From contig RFPL01000003.1 of assembly GCA_009926135.1 (NCBI GenBank), positions 1 through 64,000 of the forward strand: DNA of 64,000 nucleotides. Direction: 5' to 3'. The notes beneath the pieces were generated by a model, which did not search any database, was not told the DNA's origin, and worked only from the letters and a program-made list of their open reading frames with translations. The stretch's first letter is position 1, and each line of letters opens with the position of its first letter. Source of the stretch: Sphingomonadaceae bacterium (GTDB lineage Bacteria; Pseudomonadota; Alphaproteobacteria; Sphingomonadales; Sphingomonadaceae). Position numbers and translations under genes: made by a program. Below are positions 1-8,075 of this stretch, one piece after another.

Positions 1-424
1 TCGACTTCGCGAAGTCGATCATCGCGGGCACGAACTCGGTGGCGATGGTCCATTTGGCGGGCTGGCGGATGTTGAGCGCCTTCACGTCCGCCCAATAGGC
101 CTCGGTATAGTGCTTCGCGATGTCCCAGATGGACTGGGCGCGTTCGGCCGCCATCTTCTCCATCTTGTCCTCGCCCGCATCGGCATCATCGGTCAGGTGG
201 CCCACGTCGGTGATATTGATCACGTGAGTCAGCTTGTAGCCCTTGAAGCTCAGCGTGCGGCCCAGCAGGTCGGCAAAGACATAGGCGCGCATGTTGCCGA
301 TGTGCGGATAATTGTAGACCGTCGGCCCGCAGGAATAGACGCGTGCTTCGCCAGCATGGACGGGCTGGAACTCTTCCAGCTGGCGGGTCAGGCTGTTGAA
401 CAGCTTGAGGGGCGTTTGGCTCAT
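1..424 (-). CDS. cysS: Cysteinyl-tRNA synthetase, N-terminal part (runs off the window)
   Basis: Charges tRNA-Cys with cysteine in the cytoplasm. Only the first 141 residues lie in the window; the gene continues past position 1. The visible part has the class I synthetase start: a cysteine at about residue 32 in SCGPTVY (the first zinc ligand in the family), then the HIGH-type signature PHIGNMRAY at residues 40-48, then the INITDVGHLTDDADAGEDKM segment typical of CysRS. The ATG at 424 is the natural start. A DMT transporter gene ends 32 nt upstream on the same strand, so the two may share a transcript. Family assignment is secure. Confidence 0.96.
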   Translation of the reverse strand, partial: MSQTPLKLFNSLTRQLEEFQPVHAGEARVYSCGPTVYNYPHIGNMRAYVFADLLGRTLSFKGYKLTHVINITDVGHLTDDADAGEDKMEKMAAERAQSIWDIAKHYTEAYWADVKALNIRQPAKWTIATEFVPAMIDFAKS

Positions 425-455
425 GCTTCGCGCATTACGCGGGCTGATGCGGCGG

Positions 456-1352
456 TCAAGCCGACAGCGAGGCGAGCAGCAGCCCGACCCCGGCCATCAC
501 GATCAGCAATCCGGCCAGTTCGTGCCGGCTGGCGGCCTTGCCGGTCAGCCGCCCGGCGAACAGCGCGGCCAGCGGCATCTCGATCAGGCCCAGGGTGCGG
601 ACGTTGGCAGCGGGGGTCAGCGCGAAGGCGGTGAACCAGCAAGCTGAAGCAAAGGCCCCCAGAAACCCGGCGCCCAGGCTGGTGCGCCAGACCCGCAGAC
701 TGGCGGTAAACGCCGCGCGATCGCGCGCGGCCAGCCACAGGCCGAGCAGGCCCGCCTGGATCGTCAGGCTGATGGCCAGCACGGTCAGCGCGCGGATCAG
801 GAAATCCCCGCCCTCCAGCGCGCCGATCCCGCCGCGAAAGGCGATTGCCGACATTCCGAACAGCCCACCAGCCGCAACGCCGGCGGCGATCATGCGCCGT
901 TCTTTCAGGAGATGGCGATAGTCCCCGGGCTTGACCGAGGCGACCAGCACCCCCGTGGTAACCACGCCCACCGCCAGCCAGGCCAGCGGGCTGAGGTGAT
1001 CGCCCAGCAGCAGCACACCCAGCACCGCCACCAGCACCGGCTCGGTCTTGATATAGGCATAGGCAACGCCGAACGCGCGCTGGTTCATCACGACCAGCAT
1101 CAGCGCCGTGCCGAGGATCTGGCAGACGGCGCCCAATGCGGCCCAGCGCAGCGCCAGGGCTGTCAGCCCGGGCAGCGACTGGCCGGTCAGCCCCACGGCC
1201 GCAGCCAGGAAGAGCAGCGAAAATGGCAGTCCGAAGACGAACCGCACCTGCGTCGCCCCCAGCATGCCGATGGTTTTGGTCAGCCCCGCCTGGGCGCCAT
1301 TGCGGAAGACCTGCGCCGATGCCGCAGCAATCGTCACCGGCACCCAGAGCAA
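456..1352 (-). CDS. DMT-superfamily (EamA) transporter
   Basis: Inner-membrane protein of the drug/metabolite transporter superfamily, predicted exporter or permease of a small metabolite; the substrate cannot be read from sequence. The 298 residues form about ten hydrophobic segments in two EamA-like halves, with the conserved GxxY/F...EP pattern visible around AYAYIKTEPVLVAVLG (about residues 97-112) and the matching LIEMPLAALFAGRL near the C-terminus. The longest start is a TTG at 1352; a GTG at 1343 is also possible. It begins 11 nt after the stop of the first nitroreductase, so it is probably the third gene of that operon, which would fit export of a product or toxic compound (inference). 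Confidence 0.85.
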   Translation of the reverse strand: MLWVPVTIAAASAQVFRNGAQAGLTKTIGMLGATQVRFVFGLPFSLLFLAAAVGLTGQSLPGLTALALRWAALGAVCQILGTALMLVVMNQRAFGVAYAYIKTEPVLVAVLGVLLLGDHLSPLAWLAVGVVTTGVLVASVKPGDYRHLLKERRMIAAGVAAGGLFGMSAIAFRGGIGALEGGDFLIRALTVLAISLTIQAGLLGLWLAARDRAAFTASLRVWRTSLGAGFLGAFASACWFTAFALTPAANVRTLGLIEMPLAALFAGRLTGKAASRHELAGLLIVMAGVGLLLASLSA

Positions 1353-1363
1353 CAGCGAAAGGC

Positions 1364-2035
1364 TCAGAAGCCCTCCCAGCGGATCACTTCATCCAGCGGC
1401 GCACGCGGTACGGGGAAATTGTTCACAGGTGCATCGGGATCGCGCCAACCCACGCCCATGCCGCAGAAGAAGATGTGATCCTCGGGAATGTTCACCACGG
1501 CGCGGATTTGTTCCTGGTAGATCGCCCAGGCTTCCTGCGGGCAGGAATCGAGCCCTTCCTCGCGCAGCAGCAGGCAAACGGTCTGCAGCCACATCCCGAT
1601 GTCCGACCACTGCGGCCGGCCCATGTAGCGCGGGGTATGGATCAGCATCAGTACCGGTGCGCCAAAGGCCTGGAAGTTGCGGGCGAACCAGGCCAGCCGG
1701 CCCATCTTGTTGTCGCGCGGAATATCCAGCGCAGCATACATCGCCTCGCCCACGCCCTTGCGCCGCTCGGCATAAGCGCCATCGAGTTCGGGCGGATAGA
1801 TGGCGTATTCCGGCTTATGCCGCGCCGTGCCTTCCGGCAGGATTGCCGCAACATCGGCCAGCAGCCTGGCCAGCGGCTCACCAGTGATGACTGTCGCGTT
1901 CCACGGCTGGGTGTTGCCGCCGGATGGCGCGTTTTGCGCCCGCTCCAGCACCCGCCGCAGGATCGCCTGATCGACCGGCTGGTCGAGAAAGGCCCGCACG
2001 GTGCGGCGAGTAGCAACGGCTTCGGACACGATCAT
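1364..2035 (-). CDS. Nitroreductase family protein (copy 1)
   Basis: FMN-dependent NAD(P)H oxidoreductase of the nitroreductase fold, 223 residues. The FMN phosphate-binding arginine pattern RRTVRAF is at residues 10-16, the central QPWNATVITG segment contacts flavin in this family, and the conserved DIGMWLQTVCLLLREEG helix and CPQEAW segment follow. It is clearly paralogous to the gene just upstream (positions 2048-2725): the DxGMWLQTxxLLLREEGLDxCPQE blocks match almost residue for residue, so the pair arose by tandem duplication. Substrates of this family range from nitroaromatics to quinones; nothing here fixes one. Ribosome-binding signal is weak. Confidence 0.88.
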   Translation of the reverse strand: MIVSEAVATRRTVRAFLDQPVDQAILRRVLERAQNAPSGGNTQPWNATVITGEPLARLLADVAAILPEGTARHKPEYAIYPPELDGAYAERRKGVGEAMYAALDIPRDNKMGRLAWFARNFQAFGAPVLMLIHTPRYMGRPQWSDIGMWLQTVCLLLREEGLDSCPQEAWAIYQEQIRAVVNIPEDHIFFCGMGVGWRDPDAPVNNFPVPRAPLDEVIRWEGF

Positions 2036-2047
2036 GCCGCGAATGCC

Positions 2048-2725
2048 CTATTCAAAGCCCAAGAACTGGACCTTGCTTTCCAGCGGTTCGCGCTTGCGAT
2101 CGAACCCGTTCACGGGGTCCTCCTCGTCGCGGTAACCGATGGCGACGCCGCAGAAGAAGATGTGGGTTTCGTCCGAAACGCCGACGAACTCCTTGATGAG
2201 CTTGGCATAGAGCGAGAGGAATTCCTGCGGGCAGGTATCCAGCCCCTGTTCGCGCAGCAGCAGCATGATGGTCTGCAGCCACATGCCCACGTCAGACCAC
2301 TGCGGCGGTCCCATTACGCGCGGGAAATAGACCAGCAGCACGGCCGGAGCCCCGAACGACACAAGGTTCTGCGCCATGAAATCGCCGCGCGCCGCCTTGT
2401 CGGCCCGCTCGATGTTCATCGCCGCATACATGTCCGCGCCAACCTGGTGGAGGCGGGCCTGGCATTCGGGCAGAACTTCAGGATCGCTCCACGAATATTC
2501 CTTGGGATCCTGCGGCGGCGCACCGCGCATCTTTTCCTGCAGCTGGCGCAAAGGCTCACCGCTCAGGATCGTGCCTTCCCACGGCTGGAAGTTGCAGCCT
2601 GACGGCGCCCACCGGGCGGTGTCCATGACCTGCTTGAGGACGTCCAGTGGAACGGGCTTGTCACTGAATGACCGGATCGAACGGCGGGACAGGACGGCTT
2701 CGGAGATGGTGTTGGCTTTTGTCAT
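2048..2725 (-). CDS. Nitroreductase family protein (copy 2, first gene of operon)
   Basis: Second FMN-dependent nitroreductase, 225 residues. SRRSIRSFSDKPV at residues 13-25 gives the flavin-phosphate arginines; DVGMWLQTIMLLLREQG and TCPQEF repeat the pattern of the downstream copy. Because it is the promoter-proximal gene, the operator-like palindrome at 2728-2751, which ends 3 bp from this ATG, probably controls all three genes (nitroreductase, nitroreductase, DMT transporter). A two-enzyme-plus-exporter operon under a TetR-type repressor would suit a response to a small aromatic or electrophile; this is inference and no regulator gene lies nearby. Confidence 0.88.
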   Translation of the reverse strand: MTKANTISEAVLSRRSIRSFSDKPVPLDVLKQVMDTARWAPSGCNFQPWEGTILSGEPLRQLQEKMRGAPPQDPKEYSWSDPEVLPECQARLHQVGADMYAAMNIERADKAARGDFMAQNLVSFGAPAVLLVYFPRVMGPPQWSDVGMWLQTIMLLLREQGLDTCPQEFLSLYAKLIKEFVGVSDETHIFFCGVAIGYRDEEDPVNGFDRKREPLESKVQFLGFE

Positions 2726-2727
2726 GA

Positions 2728-2751
2728 CCGTTTAATCGTGCGATTAAACGG
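2728..2751. promoter_or_regulatory. Perfect operator-like palindrome upstream of the nitroreductase operon
   Basis: Two perfect 11-bp arms, CCGTTTAATCG and CGATTAAACGG, separated by TG. The half-site pattern TTTAATCG-N2-CGATTAAA is of the kind bound by TetR-family repressors. It lies 3 bp upstream of the nitroreductase ATG at 2725. On the minus strand a TTGACC hexamer (2755-2760) followed after 17 nt by GATTAA (2732-2737) would place the palindrome over the promoter spacer and -10, so a bound repressor would block RNA polymerase. The -10 match is poor. Confidence 0.6.
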
Positions 2752-2866
2752 CCCGGTCAAGCGCGAAGATCGGAAGAAAGATGCAAAACAGCGCGCTGCC
2801 GAGGATGGGAGCGATGCCGGGCTTCTCCGATTGTTCAGACTAAACAGCTTCTGCTTACCCTTGGAG

Positions 2867-2895
2867 TTGACAAACAAAGAAAATTGAAGAATTTT
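2867..2895 (+). promoter_or_regulatory. Candidate sigma-70 promoter of the AT-rich cassette
   Basis: A perfect TTGACA -35 hexamer at 2867-2872 is followed after 17 nt by AATTTT (2890-2895) in a very AT-rich stretch, 24 nt before the ATG at 2919. A purine-rich ribosome-binding site GAGAGGGG lies just before that ATG. The -35 is convincing, the -10 is weak. Confidence 0.45.
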
Positions 2896-2918
2896 TTCAA
2901 GATCAGAGAGGGGCAGCA

Positions 2919-3683
2919 ATGAACACCTTCAAAGCAGCTGTAATTTCGGCTTTCGCTGTCGTCGCGAGTTCTGGGGGGCTTGAGACTGCAGCTCAAGCGC
3001 AGGAGCGAACTGCAGTTCGTGATGGTTTTGCGTTTGACCCGGCAAAGCCTGCGAAGATAATTCTTTTCCGTCCAAGCGTGAAGGTCGGTGAACAGTCTAC
3101 AGGCGGCATGTTTGAGCCGCGCGCAGAATGGACTGCAGAGGCCAGAAAGAATATTGAAGAAGCTTTGAATGCTAGACAAAAATCCTTGGGTCATCAGGTA
3201 ACTTACATGCTCGACGTCCCAGGTGAAAAGGCTCAAACTGTGCGCGAATATCAAGCACTTTTTGGTGCCGTGGCACAGTCTGTCATCACCTATCAATTTT
3301 TTGCCGGAAACCGCCTGGAAACAAAGAAGCGAGACAACCGAGAAGGAATTTTTCAGTGGTCACTTGGCCCAGGGGTTCAAGACCTGCCAGGCGCAGACAA
3401 AGCTGATTATATATTGTTTATCCTCACTGAAGACCATTACGGATCGACAGGCCGGAAGATTTTTCAGTTTCTTGCTGCAGCCGCAGTGGGTGTCGGAGTT
3501 ACTTCAGGATTACACGCTGGGTATGCCGGTCTAGTTGACGCTAAAACGGGAAATTTGGTTTGGATCAATGCAGATAATGCAATGGGTGGAAATGTTCGTG
3601 AAGCTGATGGAGCCCAAAAGCGAGTAACACAACTCCTTGAGGAGTTCCCGCTGGCGACAAATAAAAGCGTCATCGGCCAATGA
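2919..3683 (+). CDS. Exported protein of unknown function, AT-rich cassette gene 1
   Basis: Not recognised. 254 residues with an N-terminal signal peptide (short basic start, hydrophobic core, AQAQ-type cleavage site near residue 28) and no lipobox, so a periplasmic protein. The mature part has a beta-strand/charged-helix start (KIILFRPSVKVGEQSTGG), a long central region, then a short hydrophobic glycine/alanine-rich stretch (FLAAAAVGVGVTSGLHAGYAG, about residues 187-207) and a segment VDAKTGNLVWINADN of the sort seen in envelope proteins that build a response from a cellular pool. Composition and codon use are AT-richer than the flanking genes. The stop overlaps the ATG of the M48 protease gene (ATGA), so the two are translationally coupled. 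Confidence 0.75.
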   Translation: MNTFKAAVISAFAVVASSGGLETAAQAQERTAVRDGFAFDPAKPAKIILFRPSVKVGEQSTGGMFEPRAEWTAEARKNIEEALNARQKSLGHQVTYMLDVPGEKAQTVREYQALFGAVAQSVITYQFFAGNRLETKKRDNREGIFQWSLGPGVQDLPGADKADYILFILTEDHYGSTGRKIFQFLAAAAVGVGVTSGLHAGYAGLVDAKTGNLVWINADNAMGGNVREADGAQKRVTQLLEEFPLATNKSVIGQ

Positions 3684-4879
3684 AGGCAGTATGGATATCT
3701 TCTGCGTTGGCCGTTGCACTTAGCGCAACGAGCGCCATAGCCGCGCCTCAAAACGACACAGACTGGACTATCCCGACATATGCTGGGCCATATCAACCTC
3801 AAGGGACAGACGAGAGAGGCTTGTGGACACTTGACGACGAAGACGAACGAATACTCAGGGATTCCAGGCTCGTCATCCGGGATGAAAAGCTCAATGCTTA
3901 TGTTCGCAGGGTCCTTTGCCAAACCGTAGGCGAAAGCCGTTGCCGATCAGTGCGTGTTTATATTTTGCGTGTCCCAGTTTTCAACGCAAGTATGTCGCCG
4001 AACGGAACAATGCGGGTCTTTTCCGGACTGTTGTTGAGAGTGCGTAATGAGGCCGAGCTTGCTTCAGTGCTCGGGCATGAGTTTGCACACTTCGAACTTC
4101 GTCATACTCTGGCGGGATATAAGCGTGCCCGGTCTGGCAGCGACTTATTGGCTTGGTCCGCGTTGCTTGGAGCAACTGCGGCTCGTTTTGGAACTACAAA
4201 CGGACAGAGCTATCAAGACCTCGAAATCTCTGTTCTGGGGACATTGTACCATTTCAAGCGGGACGACGAGCGAGCATCAGACCGACTAGGGTTCTCTTAC
4301 ATGGCAGCGGCAGGCTATCGCTCATCCGCTGCGGCCGACGTTTGGCGAGGAGTGATGAACGAAGCGGACCGATCGGCCGAAGCTCGCGGGCGACCGATCA
4401 AACGTTACGACGGTTTGGCTTACTTCGCCTCTCACCCCACCAATCTTGAACGAGCTGATACGCTCAGCTTGATGGCAAATCGCGTGCCTGGAGGTGAAGT
4501 CGACAATTCGGAAGCATATCACGAGGCACTTGCGCCATGGTTCGGAAAATTCTTAGCGGACCAGTTGGCCGAAGGTGACTTCGGTGCAACCGATTATTTG
4601 CTTGATCGTCTTGCCGGGAATAATTGGACCCCTGATTTGCTTTTCGCAAAAGCCGAAAACTTCAGGAACCGTGGAAATCCCCGAGACCTAGTGACTGCTG
4701 TCGATCTCTATCGCCAAGTCTTAGCCAAAGACGCTGGCAAGATAGAAGCATATCGGGGGCTTGGCCTATCACTACTACGCGCAGGTGAAGTGAGTGCGGG
4801 CAAAGAATCTCTCTCCCAGTACCTCAAGAATAAACCTGACGCATCTGATGCTGCAATTTTAGGGACAATGATAAATTGA
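3680..4879 (+). CDS. Exported M48-family zinc metalloprotease with TPR-like C-terminus
   Basis: 399-residue predicted periplasmic protease of the M48 (BepA/YfgC/LoiP-like) group. A signal peptide ends near residue 22. The zinc motif HEFAH is at 133-137 inside LGHEFAHFELRH, and the third ligand is the glutamate in ERASD (E197, with the usual ExxxD spacing). The C-terminal part after residue 300 looks like tetratricopeptide repeats (AVDLYRQVLAKD, EAYRGLGLSLLRAGE), as in BepA-type proteases that handle outer-membrane assembly. Starts with ATG overlapping the previous stop and is followed by a TTG start overlapping its own stop. Lower GC than the surroundings. Protease fold is secure; substrate unknown. 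Confidence 0.9.
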   Translation: MKAVWISSALAVALSATSAIAAPQNDTDWTIPTYAGPYQPQGTDERGLWTLDDEDERILRDSRLVIRDEKLNAYVRRVLCQTVGESRCRSVRVYILRVPVFNASMSPNGTMRVFSGLLLRVRNEAELASVLGHEFAHFELRHTLAGYKRARSGSDLLAWSALLGATAARFGTTNGQSYQDLEISVLGTLYHFKRDDERASDRLGFSYMAAAGYRSSAAADVWRGVMNEADRSAEARGRPIKRYDGLAYFASHPTNLERADTLSLMANRVPGGEVDNSEAYHEALAPWFGKFLADQLAEGDFGATDYLLDRLAGNNWTPDLLFAKAENFRNRGNPRDLVTAVDLYRQVLAKDAGKIEAYRGLGLSLLRAGEVSAGKESLSQYLKNKPDASDAAILGTMIN

Positions 4880-5484
4880 TCACTCTCAAAAGGTTAGCCG
4901 TTCAGGCAGTAGTGGCGATTTCGCTTACCGCAGGGGTCCCGGCATTTGCGAACAAGCTTGCCTCCTCAGGACAGGCCCAAGTGATCGGCAAATCTGATGT
5001 TCGCGTCTTGCCACAGACTGACTGGAACAAACTCAGCGCCCGCCCAGGGCCTCAAGCAGAAGTCTGGACTTTCGATGGCGAGTTACTCAATGCAGTGACG
5101 TTCTATACCGGCATACCTAGCGGAAAACCGCTTTTGAAGGAAAAGGACAAGAAAAATAGACCACTGCCCAAATTTGCCAAGGATATGCTATTGCCAGATC
5201 TTCCTGGCTTTCTTGACCGGACCTACCGTGTCACTAAGGATGTTTCAACATTTGACATCGAGAGCGTGGCGCCTGGGTTATTTGCGGGCCGCAAAGGAGT
5301 GACCTTTAAATACGCATACGTGGGATCGGACGATGTTAGGCGCAAAGGCGAAGCAAGTGCCGCAGTTATTGATGGAAAGCTGTACATGGTAACTTATGAG
5401 GCACCGCTTATATTCTTTTATGATAATTCACTTGCACCTTACCGGCAGCTTGTTGGCAGCCTCACCATGGGTAAAGCGAAGTAG
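4876..5484 (+). CDS. Exported protein of unknown function, AT-rich cassette gene 3
   Basis: Not recognised. 202 residues, starting with TTG that overlaps the TGA of the M48 gene (TTGA). A signal peptide (MITLKRLAV... to an AFAN cleavage site near residue 26) predicts a periplasmic location. The mature part is a mixed beta/charged protein with no cysteines, metal motif or repeat. It includes a lysine-rich stretch (LLKEKDKKNRPLPKF, about residues 86-100) and a C-terminal strand-rich region VIDGKLYMVTYEAPLIFF, as in small envelope proteins that bind a partner. Codon use is AT-rich like the two preceding genes, and it ends 18 nt before the convergent cobT stop. Confidence 0.75.
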   Translation: MITLKRLAVQAVVAISLTAGVPAFANKLASSGQAQVIGKSDVRVLPQTDWNKLSARPGPQAEVWTFDGELLNAVTFYTGIPSGKPLLKEKDKKNRPLPKFAKDMLLPDLPGFLDRTYRVTKDVSTFDIESVAPGLFAGRKGVTFKYAYVGSDDVRRKGEASAAVIDGKLYMVTYEAPLIFFYDNSLAPYRQLVGSLTMGKAK

Positions 5485-5502
5485 GCGTAATCAAGGGGTT
5501 TC

Positions 5503-7317
5503 CTATTCGTCCTCGAACAGGCTGGCCAGCTGTTCGATCATCGTGCCGCCCAGTTGCTCGACATCCATGATCGTCACCGCGCGGCGGTAATAGCGGGTTA
5601 CGTCGTGGCCGATGCCGATGGCGACGAGCTGGACCGGCGACTGGCGCTCGATCCAGTCGATCACCCGGCGCAGGTGCTGTTCCAGATAGCCGGCGGTGTT
5701 CACGCTCAGCGTCGAATCGTCGACCGGCGCGCCGTCGGAGATGACCATCAGGATGCGGCGGTCTTCGGGGCGGGCCAGCATCCGGGCGTGCGCCCAGAGC
5801 AGCGCCTCGCCGTCGATGTTCTCCTTGAGCAGACCTTCGCGCATCATCAGACCCAGATTGCGGCGGCTGCGGCGATAGGGCTCGTCGGCCTTCTTGTAGA
5901 CGATGTGGCGCAGATCGTTGAGGCGGCCCGGCTGGGCCGGCTTGCCATTGGCCAGCCAGGATTCGCGGCTCTGCCCGCCCTTCCAGGCGCGGGTGGTGAA
6001 GCCGAGAATCTCGGTCTTGACCCCGCAGCGCTCCAGCGTGCGCGCCAAGACGTCGGCGCTGATCGCCGCGATCGAGATCGGCCGCCCGCGCATCGAGCCG
6101 GAATTGTCGATCAGCAGGGTAACGATGGTGTCCTTGAACTCGACATCGCGCTCAACTTTGTAGGACAGCGACTGGCCGGGCGAGATCACCACGCGGGCCA
6201 GCCGTGCGGCGTCCAGCAGACCTTCGTCCTGGTCGAAATCCCACGAGCGGTTCTGCTGCGCCATCAGCCGCCGCTGCAGCCGGTTGGCCAGCTTGGTGAC
6301 GATGCCCTGGAGGCCCTTCAGCTGCGCATCGAGATAGGCGCGCAGTCGGGTCAGCTCTTCCTCGTCGCATAGGTCCTGCGCGGCCACGACTTCATCGAAT
6401 TGCTCTGTGAAGACCTTGTAGTCGAACTTGGCGGAGATATCGCTCCACGGGCGATTGGGCCGGACGGGGAGCATCCCCTCCTCGCCATCGTCGCCCGCTT
6501 CGGCCTCGGCATTGTCGTCCTCGACCTGCTGCTCGACCTCGCCCTCGCCTTCCTCGTCGCCTTCGCTGGGTTCGCCGGCCACTTCGCTGGGGGCCTGGTC
6601 TTCCTGCGAGTCCCCGGCATCGGGATTGTCCTCGCTGTCGTCCTCGCCGTCCTGGTCCTCGCCCTCCTCGGGCTCGGCCTCGACCGGCTCGGACCGGGTC
6701 AGCTCGAGATGCTGCAACATATCAAGGCTGAGCGCCTGGAACGCTTTCTGGTCATCGAGTGACAGCGCCAGCGCATCGAAATCGGTGCCGGCGCGCTCAT
6801 CGATCCAGCCGCGCAGCATATCGGTGCCCTTGCGCGCGGCTTCGGGGACCGGCTGGCCGGTGAGATGTTCGCGCAGCAGCAAGGAGAGTGCGACCGGCAG
6901 CGGCACTTCATCCGGGCTGGCGGCGCGGGCAATCGGATCGCCGCCGATGCGCACCGCCATCGCCGCATCAAGGTTGTCGCGCATGCCCGCATAGGCCTTC
7001 GAGCCCAGCGCTTCGTAGCGGACCTGCTCGACCAGATCGAAACAGGCCCGGGCCGAGGGATCGCTTGGCGCGGCCTTGGCGTGCAGCGCTTCGTTATGGT
7101 GGCGCAGCCGCAGCGCCATCGAATCGGCATGGCCGCGCGCTTCCATCGCCTGGTCGCGCGGCAGGTTGCGGCCCGGCATCGGCACCCGCAGGTTCTTGCC
7201 ATTGGCCACCGCCATATCGGCAGTCCAGGCCACCTCAAGTTCCGGCTCGTGCGCGATTGCCCGGCTGGCGCCGGTCAGGACAGAGCGGAAGCGGTCAAGA
7301 GGGGTTTCGTCGGCCAT
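5503..7317 (-). CDS. cobT: Aerobic cobaltochelatase subunit CobT
   Basis: Large subunit of the CobNST cobaltochelatase that inserts Co2+ into hydrogenobyrinic acid a,c-diamide in aerobic cobalamin synthesis; CobS/CobT form an AAA+ chaperone-like ring. 604 residues: helical N-terminal domain (1-205), a strongly acidic linker (about 209-281, mostly E, D, G, S) and a C-terminal von Willebrand A domain with the MIDAS motif DNSGS at 404-408 and the second acidic loop ISDGAPVDD. All are diagnostic for CobT. Its partner cobS is not in this window. The transaldolase gene ends 11 nt upstream, so both probably come from one transcript. Confidence 0.95.
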   Translation of the reverse strand: MADETPLDRFRSVLTGASRAIAHEPELEVAWTADMAVANGKNLRVPMPGRNLPRDQAMEARGHADSMALRLRHHNEALHAKAAPSDPSARACFDLVEQVRYEALGSKAYAGMRDNLDAAMAVRIGGDPIARAASPDEVPLPVALSLLLREHLTGQPVPEAARKGTDMLRGWIDERAGTDFDALALSLDDQKAFQALSLDMLQHLELTRSEPVEAEPEEGEDQDGEDDSEDNPDAGDSQEDQAPSEVAGEPSEGDEEGEGEVEQQVEDDNAEAEAGDDGEEGMLPVRPNRPWSDISAKFDYKVFTEQFDEVVAAQDLCDEEELTRLRAYLDAQLKGLQGIVTKLANRLQRRLMAQQNRSWDFDQDEGLLDAARLARVVISPGQSLSYKVERDVEFKDTIVTLLIDNSGSMRGRPISIAAISADVLARTLERCGVKTEILGFTTRAWKGGQSRESWLANGKPAQPGRLNDLRHIVYKKADEPYRRSRRNLGLMMREGLLKENIDGEALLWAHARMLARPEDRRILMVISDGAPVDDSTLSVNTAGYLEQHLRRVIDWIERQSPVQLVAIGIGHDVTRYYRRAVTIMDVEQLGGTMIEQLASLFEDE

Positions 7318-7328
7318 GGCTTACCCGA

Positions 7329-7979
7329 TCAGATCGACTGCCCGGTCTTGGCCCAATCGGCCATGAAGCCTTCGATGCCCTTGTCGGTCAGGATGTGCTT
7401 GAACAGTCCCTTGATGACCGAGGGCGGCGCCGTCATCACGTCAGCACCGATCTTCGCCGCTTCGAGCACGTGGATGCCGTGGCGAACCGAAGCGACCAGG
7501 ATCTCGGTCTCAAAGGCGTAATTGTCGTAGATCAGACGGATGTCGCTGATCAGCTGCATCCCGTCGAAGCCGTTGTCATCATGCCGGCCCACGAAGGGCG
7601 AGACGAATGTGGCCCCGGCCTTGGCCGCCAGCAGCGCCTGGTTGGCTGAGAAGCACAGGGTGACGTTGACCATGGTGCCGTCGCTGGTCAGCGCCTTGCA
7701 GGTCTTGAGGCCGTCGATGGTTAGCGGCACCTTGATGCAGACGTTTTCCGCGATCTTGCGCAGGATTTCGGCCTCGCGCATCATGCCTTCGTGATCGAGC
7801 GCGACCACTTCGGCACTGACTGGACCGCTGGTCAGCCCGCAGATTTCGCGGGTCACTTCAATGAAGTCACGCCCCGACTTGGCAATCAGCGAGGGGTTGG
7901 TGGTTACGCCATCGAGCAGGCCCGTGGCGGCCAGATCCTTGATCTCGGCGATTTCGGCGGTGTCGGCAAAGAACTTCAC
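7329..7979 (-). CDS. tal: Transaldolase / fructose-6-phosphate aldolase-like (TalC group)
   Basis: Short-form transaldolase, 216 residues, the usual length of the TalC/FSA group. It transfers dihydroxyacetone units in the pentose phosphate pathway, or acts as a fructose-6-phosphate aldolase. The N-terminal [12 protein letters not shown] and [13 protein letters not shown] signatures are present; the Schiff-base lysine is in [17 protein letters not shown] and SVRHGIHV complete the barrel. The start is the GTG at 7979: it gives the family N-terminus MKFFADT and has a GGAG upstream. An in-frame extension toward 8882 runs antisense through priA and is not coding. Transcribed divergently from priA. 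Confidence 0.93.
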   Translation of the reverse strand: MKFFADTAEIAEIKDLAATGLLDGVTTNPSLIAKSGRDFIEVTREICGLTSGPVSAEVVALDHEGMMREAEILRKIAENVCIKVPLTIDGLKTCKALTSDGTMVNVTLCFSANQALLAAKAGATFVSPFVGRHDDNGFDGMQLISDIRLIYDNYAFETEILVASVRHGIHVLEAAKIGADVMTAPPSVIKGLFKHILTDKGIEGFMADWAKTGQSI

Positions 7980-8075
7980 AGGCGATTGCTCCGATAACGA
8001 TTCCCCATCGCTATAGGGAACCCTGCGGCGAGGGCCTAGCCCCCAGCGCCGTTTCTGCGCATAGGGGCCAGACTC

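Noticed and set aside
1136..2602. Long plus-strand open frame of 488 codons
   Set aside because: It runs antisense through the two nitroreductase genes, whose motifs are clear. The antisense translation is rich in H, Q, R and A, typical of GC-rich shadows.
2835..3296. 153-codon minus-strand frame opposite the AT-rich cassette
   Set aside because: The plus-strand gene has a signal peptide, promoter and ribosome-binding site; the minus-strand product has no such features.
2919..5484. Insertion sequence or genomic island as an explanation of the low GC
   Set aside because: No transposase, integrase, terminal repeats, target duplication or tRNA is visible at either side. Horizontal origin remains possible but a mobile element is not supported.
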